Shown here in pieces: positions 12,270 to 23,040 of a stretch of DNA of 64,000 bases. The DNA is from Buddleja alternifolia (lineage: Eukaryota > Streptophyta > Magnoliopsida > Lamiales > Scrophulariaceae): the NCBI GenBank assembly GCA_019426215.1, contig CM033405.1, positions 28,612,199-28,676,198 of the forward strand, read 5' to 3'. A program made the translations under genes and the position numbers. The notes beneath the pieces are model-generated. The model ran no database searches. It was not told the origin of the DNA and saw only the letters and a program-made list of their open reading frames with translations. Numbering within the stretch: position 1 is the first letter of the stretch; each line of letters opens with the position of its first letter.

Positions 12270-12888
12270 TGCCTATCAAGAGGAATGAGATTAAAGTCTA
12301 CAAATTAAGAAATGACATAGCGGTAACCCAACCATGTTGACTGGAGATCCCAAGATCATGGTTCAATGGGACAACTAAGTTGTGAAAATTCAGGAGGGCA
12401 CTTAAGAGTTTAAATAAACTCTAAACCCATTGCCTAGGATAAAGAAGTGCATCCTAAAAATGTAGCAAAGGTTAAGTTTGGAACTTTTAATGATTCCTAT
12501 ACTGTCATGAAAATGAAGTGGAGTATGGTAGGATACTCTTAAATAGGAGATCACCTATGTAAGTGTGAGGTGTAGGCTGCCTCAACATTGAGTAAAATGT
12601 AAACACTTATGAAACCAAGAAGGGGTGCCATGGCCAAAATAGGCCCAACAGTGAGAACTATAAATTTGCTTAGAATATTTATCATGTGAATATCATTGTC
12701 TGGTTTTACACGAACGGCTGACCAATTCAAGACATCATGTTCATTGGGTAGCCTAGTAAATCCGATGATATCTCACTAAGAAAGGTTCAAAGCCAAAAAG
12801 CTACCTCTTCTGATGTGATAAATATTCGTTTGAACTCTCAGTTTCATGCATTGCATAAAATTGCATTAATTTCATTCGTGTGGGGGAT

Positions 12889-14022
12889 TGTTGGAAAAAA
12901 TGGAATGTGAAAAGTGTGTTTAGCCACTTTTACACACGAAATTCGAACACGATAAGTATCGGGGATGCTAAATATTATTGTATAATATAATTCTACTCCG
13001 GGAGTAGATAAGTTTAGCATTTCGAATTTCTCGATTCGGAGTTGAAACGAATGAGAAATTAAGTGCTTAAGTTGGGTGTTTGAAATGTGCATTATCCCAC
13101 ATTGGAAATAAAATACATGTTATGTATGTTTATATACAATGGTGGAATAATGATAGTTTGGGCCCTTGGGTCATGACAATTTTGTGTGGGCTTGGAGGGG
13201 TAAGGACTTAGTCTTAGTCCGTTTCGCCTCTCGCGCGCGCACACACACACACATACGCGCCGCTGTCCGTCCGGCCGGCTCGGCTCGGCTCGAGCTCGGG
13301 CGCGGGCCGTGGACCGTGGACCGTGGCCTTGGCTTGGGCTTGGGCTTGGTGATTGTGTGGTTGTTGGGCCTTGGACTCAAAGTATTATCTTTTTGGGCCA
13401 AATTTAAGTTAATTCATTTGGGCCCAGTTTATTTAATACTTTTGGGCCAAAAGGTAAATTAATTTAACCAAATTAATCTAAGCCCAACTTCTGTTTCCAG
13501 CAGAAAAACTTAGACAAAGGATATGAATTGTTGCTGAAGAAAATAGCGTTGGCCATGTTTATTTCTTCCTTAAATCTGATTTATTATTTTTTTTTTGAAA
13601 ATTAAACAGTCAAAACGTGGGATTAAAGGATGAAACGTTTTGATGTTTAATTCTGGTTTAATGTCAGATTTTAAAGCAATTTACTTCCTTGTCTGAATTT
13701 TTCACCTATAAAAAGGCTTCCCCAGCCGAAAGGAAAGACACACCAAAAATTAGAAACATTTCTGCATTTTTCAGCATACACATTCACATTTTCTCTGAGA
13801 GTTTTTGAGCAAATTAAGTTCGTGGAGTATTGTTCTTGAAGTGGTTCAAGTACAATACGTAATCGTTGTATCTTGGGAAGTTAGTTGCACGAACCCGTAC
13901 CACCGTAGGCGGGGCAATATAGCTTTAAGAATAGAGAGTCCAACTCTCGCCTCGATTGTTATTTCATTTGTTCTTCGCATTTTTCCAGATTTTCTTTCGT
14001 TGTAAGTGCAGATTTTGCAACA
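12889..14022 (+). repeat. Copia element 3' LTR
   Basis: A 1,134-bp LTR matching 6876-7954 with numerous small indels. Differences include a longer CA tract near 13238-13254 and an extra AATTTAACCAA-type insertion near 13460. The polypurine tract lies at 12878-12888. Confidence 0.9.
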
Positions 14023-15152
14023 TAATGTACCAATTTACAATTTTCCTATTAGTGGTTTTTATACTATAATTTAGTTAATGGAAGCGGATTCTGACCACTT
14101 TACTGCTATGTGGCTTAGTGGTTTTTATAATTATCGTATTTCTAAAATAATTTCAATGGATTGCAATGAATAATTATAGAAAATAAATTGATATTGGTAA
14201 GAAATTGAAGAAAAAAGAGGAAAAAGAAAGGGGAAGAAGACGTTGCTTAGCTTAATAACATTAGTTAATGGTACTTTTGGTTTTACAGAAAAACATATTC
14301 CACTTGACATAAGTAAAAATGATAATTTTCAACTCACCTAAAGGTGTTAAAAATATAACTAACGAATTTGAAAACTAGGAGGTAACTAATGTTAGGGTGT
14401 AGTTCGGGGGTATATTGATTTTTCCCATATATATATATATATTTCATTTTGGGGGCTGAATTAGTGGTCATAATATAATTTGGAACTAAATCTTTTGGAT
14501 AGAGTAAGATATCTATTAGGACTAAACATAATCCACATGGGAATAGGGACTTAAAACTAATTAACCCTAAACATTTTATCTAAGGGAGTAATGAATATTT
14601 TGAGTGCCCATCGTTTTGTTAAATATTATGGCTATGGACTTGGAATGTAATAGAACTCGTAGTATGCAGCGTAGTAGCTGCCAAACTCTTTCCTGTATTT
14701 TGAACTAAGCTTCTAATGAATTTCCTGTTCAAATAAAATAAAATAATTTTGGAAATAATTTTTTTTGAAAATAAAAATGATCCGTTTATTATGACTTGTA
14801 ACGCGGAAAACGCCATTTCCCCACCTCAATAGCTGCTCTATTCGCAGGGGGCCTCAGGCCCTACTTAGTCGCGGCATAATAATTTTACGGAAAATAATTT
14901 GAAATAGAAATTGTGGAAATACTGAAACCCTCATATCAAAACTAGTTCTCACCTAAAAACGCTGAATTTTTGCCACTAAAGAGAAAGCGTGTAGAGGCAC
15001 TGGCAAAGTGCAAACAAGCCAAGCAGGAATGCTTTGACTTCAGTCTTCCATCACACCAAAGGATACTCCAAGAAATAGAATACGATTCTTATTTTTAGAG
15101 ATTTTATATAAAAGAAAAATCTATTGTTTATAAAGGAGTATTTTTCTTAACT
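14023..15152. other. Intergenic DNA; 3' part is related to copy C of the duplicated unit
   Basis: No gene was recognised. 14880-15100 is clearly related to 29950-30340. Compared with that copy it lacks about 200 bases holding a TATA-like element and an ATG. Confidence 0.55.
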
Positions 15153-16145
15153 AGAAAATAAAAACGAAACACTATACTTATCACTACCTTTAATATAATA
15201 TAGATATTTTAAACATAACATGTTTAAAATAAAAATCTAAAATTCTAAAATCTCATAAATGACATAATATTTTTAGATTAGTATTTATGAATAAATAATA
15301 TAAGCAACTTTTAAAATTATAAATAGATCAAGCTTTTCAAACTATATAATTATATGAAAGAGATTTATTTTTCAATGCATTTTTTTCATATATATATATA
15401 TATACCTATATATTAGCTTATATTCTATGAAATATTAAAAAAAAAAAGCGCAACTTAAATTTTGTATTATATATATTTCAAAAAATGCATTTAATGTAAG
15501 CATATAAAAGGTAATATAAACTTTTTCATTTTCAGTAAATGTAGCTTGGATTTTATTTTGGTCTTTGACTTATTATAAAGAATTATTCATTTCAAGAGTC
15601 AAGTATCATTTTAATTATTTTGAAATAATCCATTGTTTTTCATATTAAAATTGAAGATACTTTCATTTAACGTTTTATTATGAATAGTCACTTGTATTGA
15701 ATTTTTTTAGGGAAAATTACTAAAACCCTCTTAAAATATAATTGTATATCCAAAAAATTCATCAGAATATTTTTCACAAGGAAACCCATTCCGCCACTTC
15801 TGACTTTCCACTTTTCATTTATGCTTGCGCAAACACTATCTGCTTCTGATTTTTTTTCTCAATTTTATTATTTTTCACTTATAATCACGCTCTATCAGCA
15901 ATTGTGTCCATAATAAAGTCTTCCCGAGTTATGCTTAGCTTAAACACTCCTTGATCGTTCATGATTTATGCTTAGTTTTGATTCTTGCGCTAAAATATTT
16001 TTCATTTAATCATTAATCACATGCTAATTACTAGTTTTATCTATGAAGTTGAACAAATCATCATTAACCAGAATAACAGAAATCCTGCTCAAATGTTTTC
16101 CCTTTAGATTATTATCCATCAGTTTTCATGAAGATCTTCATCATG

Positions 16146-17491
16146 TGCCCTCATTACTTCCATTGGATCCATGAAGATCTATGATCCTGGAAAGAGACAG
16201 GGATAACAAAGGAAATGGTCGAAAGAGCCAATAAAATAGCCAATTTTAGACTAGTGATCTTAAACGGGAGGGCTTATTTGGAGATGTACGAGAAATGCTT
16301 CCAAACAAGAGGTACTTTCACATTATGGGGCATTCTCCATCTATTAAGACGGTACCCTGGTAAAGTGCCTGATTTGGATATGATGTTTGACTGTGTTGAC
16401 TAGCCCAGGTTAAGTCGAGTGACTATTAGGGCCCGAACGGCCCGAAGCCAACGCTGTTGTTTAGATATTATGGTGATGATCAAACATTGGATATTGTATT
16501 TCCTGACTAGTCTTTTTGGGGTTGATAAGAAAATAAACTCACTATGCTGTCAAGTAATAATGATTATTTCATTTTTTTCATTTTTTTAAAATTTTGTGAA
16601 ATAATATAAGTTATTTAAATTTAATTATAGGTCTGAAAGCAATATAAAGACATGGGAATCGTTGCCGGAGACTGAAATGATGGGAATAAGAGGGTAAAAT
16701 GGATGGATAGAGAGCCTTATGCCTTTTAGGAAGGCAATCCTCAAGTGGCTGAGAAAAGGATGGACCTTCTCAAGTGTAATGTGTCTGAAAAATAAGATTG
16801 GAACACTCGAATTTACTGCCACGTAAAGTTTTGCCCGCTTTTATTGTGTTTAAATAGTAAATAGGGATTGTTTACGTGCATCCCCCCTCATTTACTGAGT
16901 ATGTATCACGAGCTCCTTGAGGTTTTGCAAATTACTAAACACATTTATGCCAAATTGACATGGGATGAAATTGTAATATGTTTTTGCTGACAAGAAGATT
17001 ATGGAAATATCTCAAACATCGAGATGTCTTTTGTAATTAAGGGCTCAAATAGGGGTGCTTATGTAATTTGTCCTAGTAAATATGACCTTTAGCAGCCAAT
17101 TTCTCCTTATTGAAGGTCTTATACATCATTTGACTAGGTGGAACGTTCTTTTACGGTCCCTTGTAGTATTATTGATCTTGTCATAGGATTTTGATGCGCA
17201 CACATCCTCATGTGTTAATAGGCTATAGATGGAGCCAATAGGGAGATGCATCCCGCTAACTCCCCGCCATCTATTTGTATTATCAAGTTTTATATGCAAA
17301 TTAAAGAATTTCAAAAATTCGCCCTGCTCAAATTTCGTTCACCTCCAATGTGACCAAAATACCTATTTCGCCCTCCAAGACCAAGAATTCTCGATGCATC
17401 GCATGGTTTGGTAATGCTTACAGGACTGTGGAAAGGAGGCACAAGAAGGTTACAGACAATCAGACTTGGCAAGCCAATGCATCCATCGGTA
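16146..17491 (+). pseudogene. rumi-like protein O-glucosyltransferase pseudogene, copy B
   Basis: This is the same decayed exon set as 1000-2345. The open stretch from 16215 matches copy A residue for residue except Ser-to-Leu in the LVILNGRAY segment. It ends at the same TAG where the family has Trp. The later exon remnants (16630-16822 and about 17446-17490) are present with the same frame breaks. The gene was therefore already dead before the A/B duplication. Confidence 0.75.
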
Positions 17492-17663
17492 ACTAATCAA
17501 AATTTTAATTTAATTCTACTTCAATTGAAACTACCTTCACATTTCTTGTCAAGAATCATGGAAGAAGAAAGGAAATCCATTGTATTTATTGAGAAAAGCT
17601 TACAAGTATGAAGATGTGTTTTTACTCCATTGGATTACGTAATGAATAGGTGCGTAGAGAATT

Positions 17664-17888
17664 AACACAAAAAATGAAAAAAATAAAAATACAAAATCAG
17701 AGGCAAATTCTGAGACGGAAAATTCCGTCTCTGATTTGAGACGAAATTTTCTGTCTCTAATTTGAGACAAGGACTTCACCAACCGTTTTTGAGACAAAAA
17801 CATTCCGTCTCAAATGAGTATTAGAGACGGATTTTGGGATATCAGAGACGAAATTTTTCCTTCATACCTTGTTTTCTTTTAGTGTACA
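17664..17888. mobile_element. CACTA-like terminal fragment, copy B
   Basis: Copy of 2520-2742, with the same GAGACG..CGTCTC motifs and TTTTAGTG edge. It adds no new terminus. Confidence 0.42.
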
Positions 17889-17922
17889 GAATGAATACAT
17901 AGATTACAAAGAGCGAGCTAAC
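17883..17922 (-). mobile_element. Interrupted copia LTR, left piece (copy B)
   Basis: The first 40 bases (TGTACAGAATG...) match 2738-2777. The remainder is at 24656-24777, after the chromovirus insertion and one copy of the CTAAC target duplication. Confidence 0.6.
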
Positions 17923-18025
17923 TGTTAGGAAGTGGGCCCCCTACCAAGCCCGCCAAGCCTGGGGAGCCCACCCATGGGGGCCCAGGTCGCTGCGGGTCGC
18001 TGCACTGGCCCACCCCTAACAAGGC

Positions 18026-18808
18026 CTGTGAACTCTTTGTCAAAGTCATTAGTCAAATCAAGTCAAGTCAAGTGTGGAATTTATTGATTGGTTGACTTGA
18101 TTCTACCATTAAGATATACATGTGAAAAATTACCACTAATTATTTATAGCTGTTTCCTTTGGATTGTGGTTTATATATTAACTATATATACTACTCATTT
18201 TGATACTTGTTTTCACTCCTTCAGAAACTAACTATATATACTATAAATTGGGAATAAAGATGGTTTCTCCAACTTTTCTTTTCATGATCTTGTTAACGAT
18301 GGAGTTTGCAATTTGCTGTTGTGGAGGAGACTCGAGTTTCGATTGCACGCCAAGGGAGAAGAAAGCTCTCTTGAAGTTCAAAGCGAGCCTTTTAGATCCT
18401 TCCAAGAGATTGTCATCATGGGACGATCACAAAGATTGTTGCGCATGGGATGGCGTTAAGTGTGACAAAACTACGGGACATGTTAGCGGGCTTGATCTCA
18501 GAAATAACAACCCATACACTCCTAATATGCTCCTACAAGGTAACAAACTTGATTCGTCCCTGTTGGAATTGAAGTATTTGAGTTACTTGGACTTGAGTTA
18601 TAACGACTTTAAGCTCAGCCCAATTCCTGCGTTTCTTGGTTCGATGAAGCATCTGCAGTACCTTAATCTCTCTACTGCAAGCTTCGGTGGTGTTGTTCCA
18701 CGCGATCTTGGCAACCTTCCAAACTTGCATACACTTGACCTCACTGGGCCAGGTTTGATAGCCAATGATCTCATGTGGGCTTCTAATCTTACGTCGCTAG
18801 AGAATCTT
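18026..18808 (+). pseudogene. RLP promoter plus first ~180 codons, captured fragment
   Basis: This 783-bp piece is an inverted copy of 27149-27931 with the same length and one mismatch noted (18040). It holds the upstream TA-rich promoter, the ATG at 18260, the signal peptide (MVSPTFLFMILLT...), the Cys-pair LRR N-cap (CTPREKKALL, CCAWDGVKC) and the first LRRs. It stops in LENL, fuses to SINE-like sequence and reads IPKVA before a stop at 18824-18826. A truncated secreted N-cap/LRR protein of about 188 residues is possible if transcribed. More importantly, it forms a long inverted repeat with the intact 5' half 9 kb away. Confidence 0.9.
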
Positions 18809-19026
18809 ATACCAAAGGTGGCATAAGTTGCCCCTTATACCAAAGGTCAGGGGTTCAACTCCCCCTGACAACATCCTGCAAGCACGTGTCGCGTGCCTGA
18901 AGGTTGGGGTGCGTGGCCTGCAGGCCTTGTTAGGGGTGGGCCAGTGCAGCGACCTGCAGCGACCTGGGCCCCCATGGGTGGGCTCCCCAGGCTTGGCGGG
19001 CTTGGTAGGGGGCCCACTTCCTAACA
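18809..19026 (+). mobile_element. SINE-like tRNA-derived unit 1 (rearranged 5' end)
   Basis: It shares about 200 bp with unit 2: GGCATAAGTTGCCCCTTATA, an RNA polymerase III B-box-like GGTTCAACTCC (18852-18862), a GC-rich body and the tail CTTCCTAACAATAA. The A-box part is missing and is replaced by a second short piece of the same SINE (ATACCAAAGG). Confidence 0.6.
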
Positions 19027-19284
19027 ATAAAAGTGCAGCTCAATTGGTGGTATAAGGTGGCATAAGTTGCCCCTTATACCAAAGGTCAGGGGTTCAACTC
19101 CCCCTGGCAACATCCTGCAGGCACGTATCGCGTGCTTGAAGGTTGGGGTGCGTGGCCTGCAGGCCTTGTTAGGGGTGGGCCGAGTGCAGCGACCTGCAGC
19201 GACCCGCAGCGACCTGGGCCCCATGGGTGGGCTCCCCAGGCTTGGCGGGCTTGGTAGGCTTGGTAGGGGGCCCACTTCCTAACA
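19027..19284 (+). mobile_element. SINE-like tRNA-derived unit 2
   Basis: It has an A-box-like GCAGCTCAATTGGTGG (19035-19050) and a B-box-like GGTTCAACTCC (19091-19101) about 45 bases downstream, the tRNA-head layout of plant SINEs. A GC-rich body (CTGCAGCGACC repeats) and the CTTCCTAACAATAA tail follow. It is tandem with unit 1. The family name is not recognised. Confidence 0.6.
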
Positions 19285-19679
19285 ATAACAAACACAAACT
19301 CAAGAACGAATTCTTGCCCAAGCTTAAAGCCGAATTTCTTAAGTATTTCTTCCTAATCCAAGAGAACTAATACAATGTATATATACTTGTTAGAAGCCAC
19401 AACCCACTCACAAACACTCAGCACTCCCAAACCACTACTAAGCACTCATAACCCACTATTAAACACTCACAACCCACTAATAAGCACTCACAAACACTCA
19501 GCACTCACAAACCACTTATTAAGCACTTACAACCCACTATTGAGCACTCACAAACCACTACACCACAAATGACTAATGAAGTAATAAATGACTAATTAAT
19601 TACACCAAATCAGCTGGTGAATTTCTTCTTGCGCCTGGAGTAGACTCGAATCGGAGCTACATCATTTTGCTTCGTAACA
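19285..19679 (-). repeat. Chromovirus 3' LTR (truncated at outer end)
   Basis: Matches 24256-24650. Internally it holds an imperfect tandem array of about 20-bp CACTCACAACCCACTA-type units (about 19397-19565), which yields meaningless open frames. The ~20 bases expected next to the host flank are missing. Confidence 0.9.
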
Positions 19680-21249
19680 ATGCCTTCCCCTTCAAATTCA
19701 GCCTTGTCCGCAAGGCTATTTTCGGAAACTGCTGTACCAATTCATCGGTATCCATCCAAGTAGCATCATCTCGTGATTGGCCTACCCACTTGACCAAGGC
19801 TTGATGAATGTGATTTGGTCCTTGCTGCACAGTGCGCCATTCTAGTACCTCTTCAGGTTCAAATACATTAGTGCCCGAGATTTCCAAACTAGGCGGTAAC
19901 TCCCCTTCGATTGGATGATTCCCCACCACACGTTTTAACTGGGAAACATGAAAAACCGGGTGTATGCGACTATTATCCGGTAGCTTTAGTCGATACGCGG
20001 TGGCCCCAATACGTGCTAAGATCTCGAATGGGCCATAAAATTTCGCAGCCAACTTATTGTGACCAATTCGTGCCATTGATGTTTGTCGATGTGGTCTAAC
20101 TTTCAAGAAAACACAATCGCCCACCTTAAACTCAACCGCCCGTCGTCGTTTATTAGCATAGTGTGCCATCTTCTGTTGTGCTCGTAATAAATTATATTTT
20201 AATTGCCGCAATACCTCATCTCGGCCTCCCAAAACTGCTGCGACAGCAGCCACCTTGCACTCACCAGGTAAGAATCGAAGAAGAGCCGGTGGTGCACGTC
20301 CATAAACTATTTCGAATGGAGTCATTTTTGTCGAGTTCTGAAAAGCAGAGTTATACGAAAATTCGGCCCACGGTAACCATCCAACCCATTTTCGGGGCTG
20401 TTCCGAAGAGAAACACCGCAAGTATGTCTCTAAAACTCGGTTAAGTACTTCCGTTTGCCCATCCGTTTCGGGATGATATGCCGAGCTAAATTTCAGTTTT
20501 GTCCCTTGTAATGTAAACAACTCCCGCCAAAATGAGCTAATGAACACCGGGTCACGATCACTAACAATAGAACGAGGCACCCCATGTAAACGAACAATCT
20601 CGCGAACGAAGATTTCAGCCACCGTTCTAGCCGTGATTGGACTTTTAAGGGCAATGAAGTGACCATATTTCGAAAGACGATCGACCACCACCATAACACA
20701 CGTAAAACCCTGCGATTTAGGCAAACAAGTTATAAAATCCATAGAAATGTCTTCCCAAATTACCTCAGGTATTGGTAATGGTTGTAATAATCCCGCCGGC
20801 GACGTTGCCTCATACTTTGATTTTTGGCAGACAATACAATTGGCCACATAATCTTGCACTTGTTTGAACATGCCTCTCCAATATACACTTGAGGCCAACC
20901 TACGGTACGTGCGAAAGGCCCCGGCATGTCCTCCCGTAGGTGTATCATGAAACTCATATAATAACTTTGGAATCCAACTTGATTTTTCCGCCAAAACCAA
21001 CCTGCCTTTGAAGTACAATCGCCCTTGTTCCAGATGGAAACCCGGTTTACTAGTCACGTCCTTACTTAACTCTTCCATTATGCCATGGATAAATGGATCC
21101 GCCTGCTGTTCCGCGGAAATTTCAGTGATTTCGGGCCAAATCGGCCCACTAACAACCCGTAATTCCGAGTCTTCCTCCCTCCGGGACAATGCATCGGCTG
21201 CCTTATTTGAGATTCCCGTCCGATACTCGATCTCGAAATCATACCCCAA
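19657..21249 (-). CDS. Chromovirus pol C-terminal part: integrase and chromodomain
   Basis: Integrase joins the element cDNA to host DNA. The frame holds the end of RNase H ([11 protein letters not shown]), an HHCC zinc finger (ending [10 protein letters not shown]), the catalytic core ([23 protein letters not shown] and the Glu in [12 protein letters not shown]) and the GPF/Y region ([12 protein letters not shown]). Near the end is a chromodomain-like segment (EEVLEWRT...[21 protein letters not shown]), the hallmark of chromoviruses, thought to steer insertion to heterochromatin. The frame is intact over 530 codons. It is cut off from the RT frame by a one-base shift near 21245, so it is not an independent gene. 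Confidence 0.9.
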   Translation of the reverse strand: MGYDFEIEYRTGISNKAADALSRREEDSELRVVSGPIWPEITEISAEQQADPFIHGIMEELSKDVTSKPGFHLEQGRLYFKGRLVLAEKSSWIPKLLYEFHDTPTGGHAGAFRTYRRLASSVYWRGMFKQVQDYVANCIVCQKSKYEATSPAGLLQPLPIPEVIWEDISMDFITCLPKSQGFTCVMVVVDRLSKYGHFIALKSPITARTVAEIFVREIVRLHGVPRSIVSDRDPVFISSFWRELFTLQGTKLKFSSAYHPETDGQTEVLNRVLETYLRCFSSEQPRKWVGWLPWAEFSYNSAFQNSTKMTPFEIVYGRAPPALLRFLPGECKVAAVAAVLGGRDEVLRQLKYNLLRAQQKMAHYANKRRRAVEFKVGDCVFLKVRPHRQTSMARIGHNKLAAKFYGPFEILARIGATAYRLKLPDNSRIHPVFHVSQLKRVVGNHPIEGELPPSLEISGTNVFEPEEVLEWRTVQQGPNHIHQALVKWVGQSRDDATWMDTDELVQQFPKIALRTRLNLKGKALLRSKMM

Positions 21250-22345
21250 ATAGTTTTGCGACCCACACTTGTTGCGATGGAGTGATAATGCGTTGGTTTA
21301 AGAGGTGTCTTAAACTGCTATGATCTGTTCGAACTGTAAAGTGACGACCCACTAAATAAGGTCGCCACTGCTCCACCGCTAACACTAATCCCATAAGTTC
21401 CCTCTCATATGCTGACTTGGAGAGGGTTCGATCGGCCAAGGCTTTGCTAAAGTAAGCTATGGGTCGCTTCTCTTGCATAAGCACTGCCCCAATCCCCGAG
21501 CCCGATGCATCACACTCAATTGTAAATTTCTTCGTAAAGTCGGGCATTGCTAACACGGGAGCACTTGTTAAAGCTAATTTCAACTGCTCAAAAGCTGACC
21601 CTGCTTCCTTCGGCCACTCAAACCGAGTGGGAGCTTCTTTTTTTAGTAATTGTGTCAAAGGTCGCGCAATGATCCCATAGTTCCTCACGAATCGCCGGTA
21701 GTATCCTGTCAAACCCAAAAAACCTCGAACATTTCTCACCGAACGGGGCACTGGCCAATCAATGACAGCGCTGATTTTGACAGGATCCATTGCCACGCCA
21801 GTGGCTGAAATAATATGGCCGAGGTACTCGACTTGTGTGCACCCAAACGAACATTTTTTTCGGTTAGCCTTAAATTGATTTTCCCGTAAAATGTTGAGAA
21901 CTAGTTCAAGTTGCTCCTTATGAGCCCCCTCGGTCCTACTATAAACCAATATATCGTCGAAGAAAACCAGAACAAACTTTCGCAGAAATGGACGAAAGAG
22001 ATCATTCATGGTTGACTGGAATGTGGCCGGCGCGTTAGTCAACCCGAATGGCATAACCAAGAACTCGTAATGGCCACTGTGAGTTCTGAAAGCCGTCTTT
22101 GGCACATCTCGGGCCATCACCCGAATTTGGTGATAACCCGAACGTAAGTCAATCTTAGAGAAAATAGTCGCTCCGGCTAATTCATCGAGCATCTCTTGTA
22201 TTATCGGAATTGGATATTTATCTGGTACGGTAACTTTATTCAATTCGCGATAATCCACACAAAATCTCCAGCTCCCGTCTTTCTTCTTTACTAACAAAAC
22301 CGGGCTCGAAAAAGGACTCGAACTCGGTGTATCACCCTGGCTAAT
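21239..22345 (-). pseudogene. Chromovirus reverse transcriptase and RNase H, frame-broken
   Basis: The frame contains the RT entry motif [20 protein letters not shown], the catalytic box [10 protein letters not shown], and RNase H words [15 protein letters not shown] and [13 protein letters not shown]. It runs off the conserved path after [10 protein letters not shown], where a one-base shift near 21245 is needed to reach the next block. Another shift around 22325-22335 separates it from the upstream linker. The catalytic residues themselves are present. Confidence 0.88.
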
Positions 22346-23040
22346 AGCATGTCCGACACTAAACGTTCGATCTCATCTTTTGAGCGTGACCGTATCGGTA
22401 TGGTCTCACCGATACCGGGCCCGCCGCCACGTGTAGCTCAATCCTGTGATCAGTGGCACGCCACGGAGGTAGGTCTTTGGTTCCCCAAACACATCATCAT
22501 ATCGCCCCACTATCTCCTCAACCCCAGCCCCCACAGACTCTCCCTTATACTCTCGGTTGTACCTTCTCCGTCATCACCTTTCATAATAATAGCCCAACAT
22601 TCTGACTCATGCATTTTCATTAATGATTTGAGACTAACTTGACCACGACATAAGGCCGGATCGCCCTTAAGCTGTACTTGGCCCCCCCCGTGTTGGAAAG
22701 TCACGGTCAAGTCCTGCCAATCGAGGTGGACTCCTCCTTTGAGTGTTTCGAGCCATGCTACTCCAAGAATTACATCTATTCCGCCAAGAGGAAAAACGTA
22801 ACAGTCAGCTTTGACGGTGCAGGTATCAAATTGAATGGCCACGGCTCGACAAAGGCCCTCGGATTCTTGCCGTTGCCCGTCGCCCAATTGAACGCCAAAT
22901 CTGCCCGTGGCTAGTGGGGTCCAACCGAGTGCCTCCACCAAGGTGTTTGACAAAAAGTTGTGGCTGGCACCGCTGTCAATGAGCACGGCCACAGCTCGCC
23001 CTCCTACATGTGCTCGTAGTCGTAAGGTGCGGGGCTAGAG
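22346..23040 (-). pseudogene. Chromovirus aspartic protease and linker, frame-broken
   Basis: The protease active site reads LIDSGASHNFLS (about 22950-22990), followed by a retropepsin fold segment (VILGVAWLETLKG). Upstream the frame is continuous with GGRAVAV, but the gag frame ends at a TAG in 23004-23006, so a one-base shift around 23034 separates gag from protease. The linker toward RT continues to about 22340. Confidence 0.82.

Larger units (their letters stand above)
6876..14022 (+). mobile_element. Ty1/copia LTR retrotransposon, degraded (7.1 kb)
   Basis: Long terminal repeats of about 1.1 kb flank a gag-pol region in copia order (protease, integrase, reverse transcriptase, RNase H). 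Both LTRs begin TGTTGGAAAAAATGG and end TTTTGCAACA. A G-rich polypurine tract (GTGTGGGGGAT) immediately precedes the right LTR at 12889, fixing the + orientation. Flanks are TAATT (6871-6875) and TAATG (14023-14027), an imperfect 5-bp target duplication. No canonical tRNA-Met primer site follows the left LTR. The coding region has several stops and frame changes and the LTRs differ by many small changes, so it is older than the gypsy elements in this window. Confidence 0.93.
15153..17922. repeat. Tandem duplicated unit, copy B (left part)
   Basis: Nearly identical to 1-2760, with a shorter (TA)n tract and scattered single-base changes. It ends at 17922, where a composite insertion begins, and continues at 24651. 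The five bases CTAAC occur on both sides of the insertion (17918-17922 and 24651-24655). Confidence 0.93.
17923..19026. repeat. Foldback: 106-bp inverted arms around an RLP gene fragment
   Basis: The left arm 17923-18028 and right arm 18921-19026 are reverse complements with a single mismatch by eye. They are GC-rich pieces of the SINE-like repeat next to it. The 892-bp interior contains the RLP fragment and the start of the first SINE-like unit. The outer ends read TGTTAGGAAG...CTTCCTAACA. No target duplication is specific to this foldback. Confidence 0.85.

Noticed and set aside
19035..19101. Possible genuine tRNA gene in the A-box/B-box region
   Set aside because: Cloverleaf cannot be completed, no 3' terminator or acceptor pairing, and the body continues as a SINE.
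18797..19295. Several open frames in the SINE-like units
   Set aside because: GC-rich non-coding repeats lacking stops by composition only.
19375..19572. STHNPLLSTHK repeat frames in both chromovirus LTRs (also 24346-24543)
   Set aside because: Product of the ~20-bp LTR minisatellite; not a gene.
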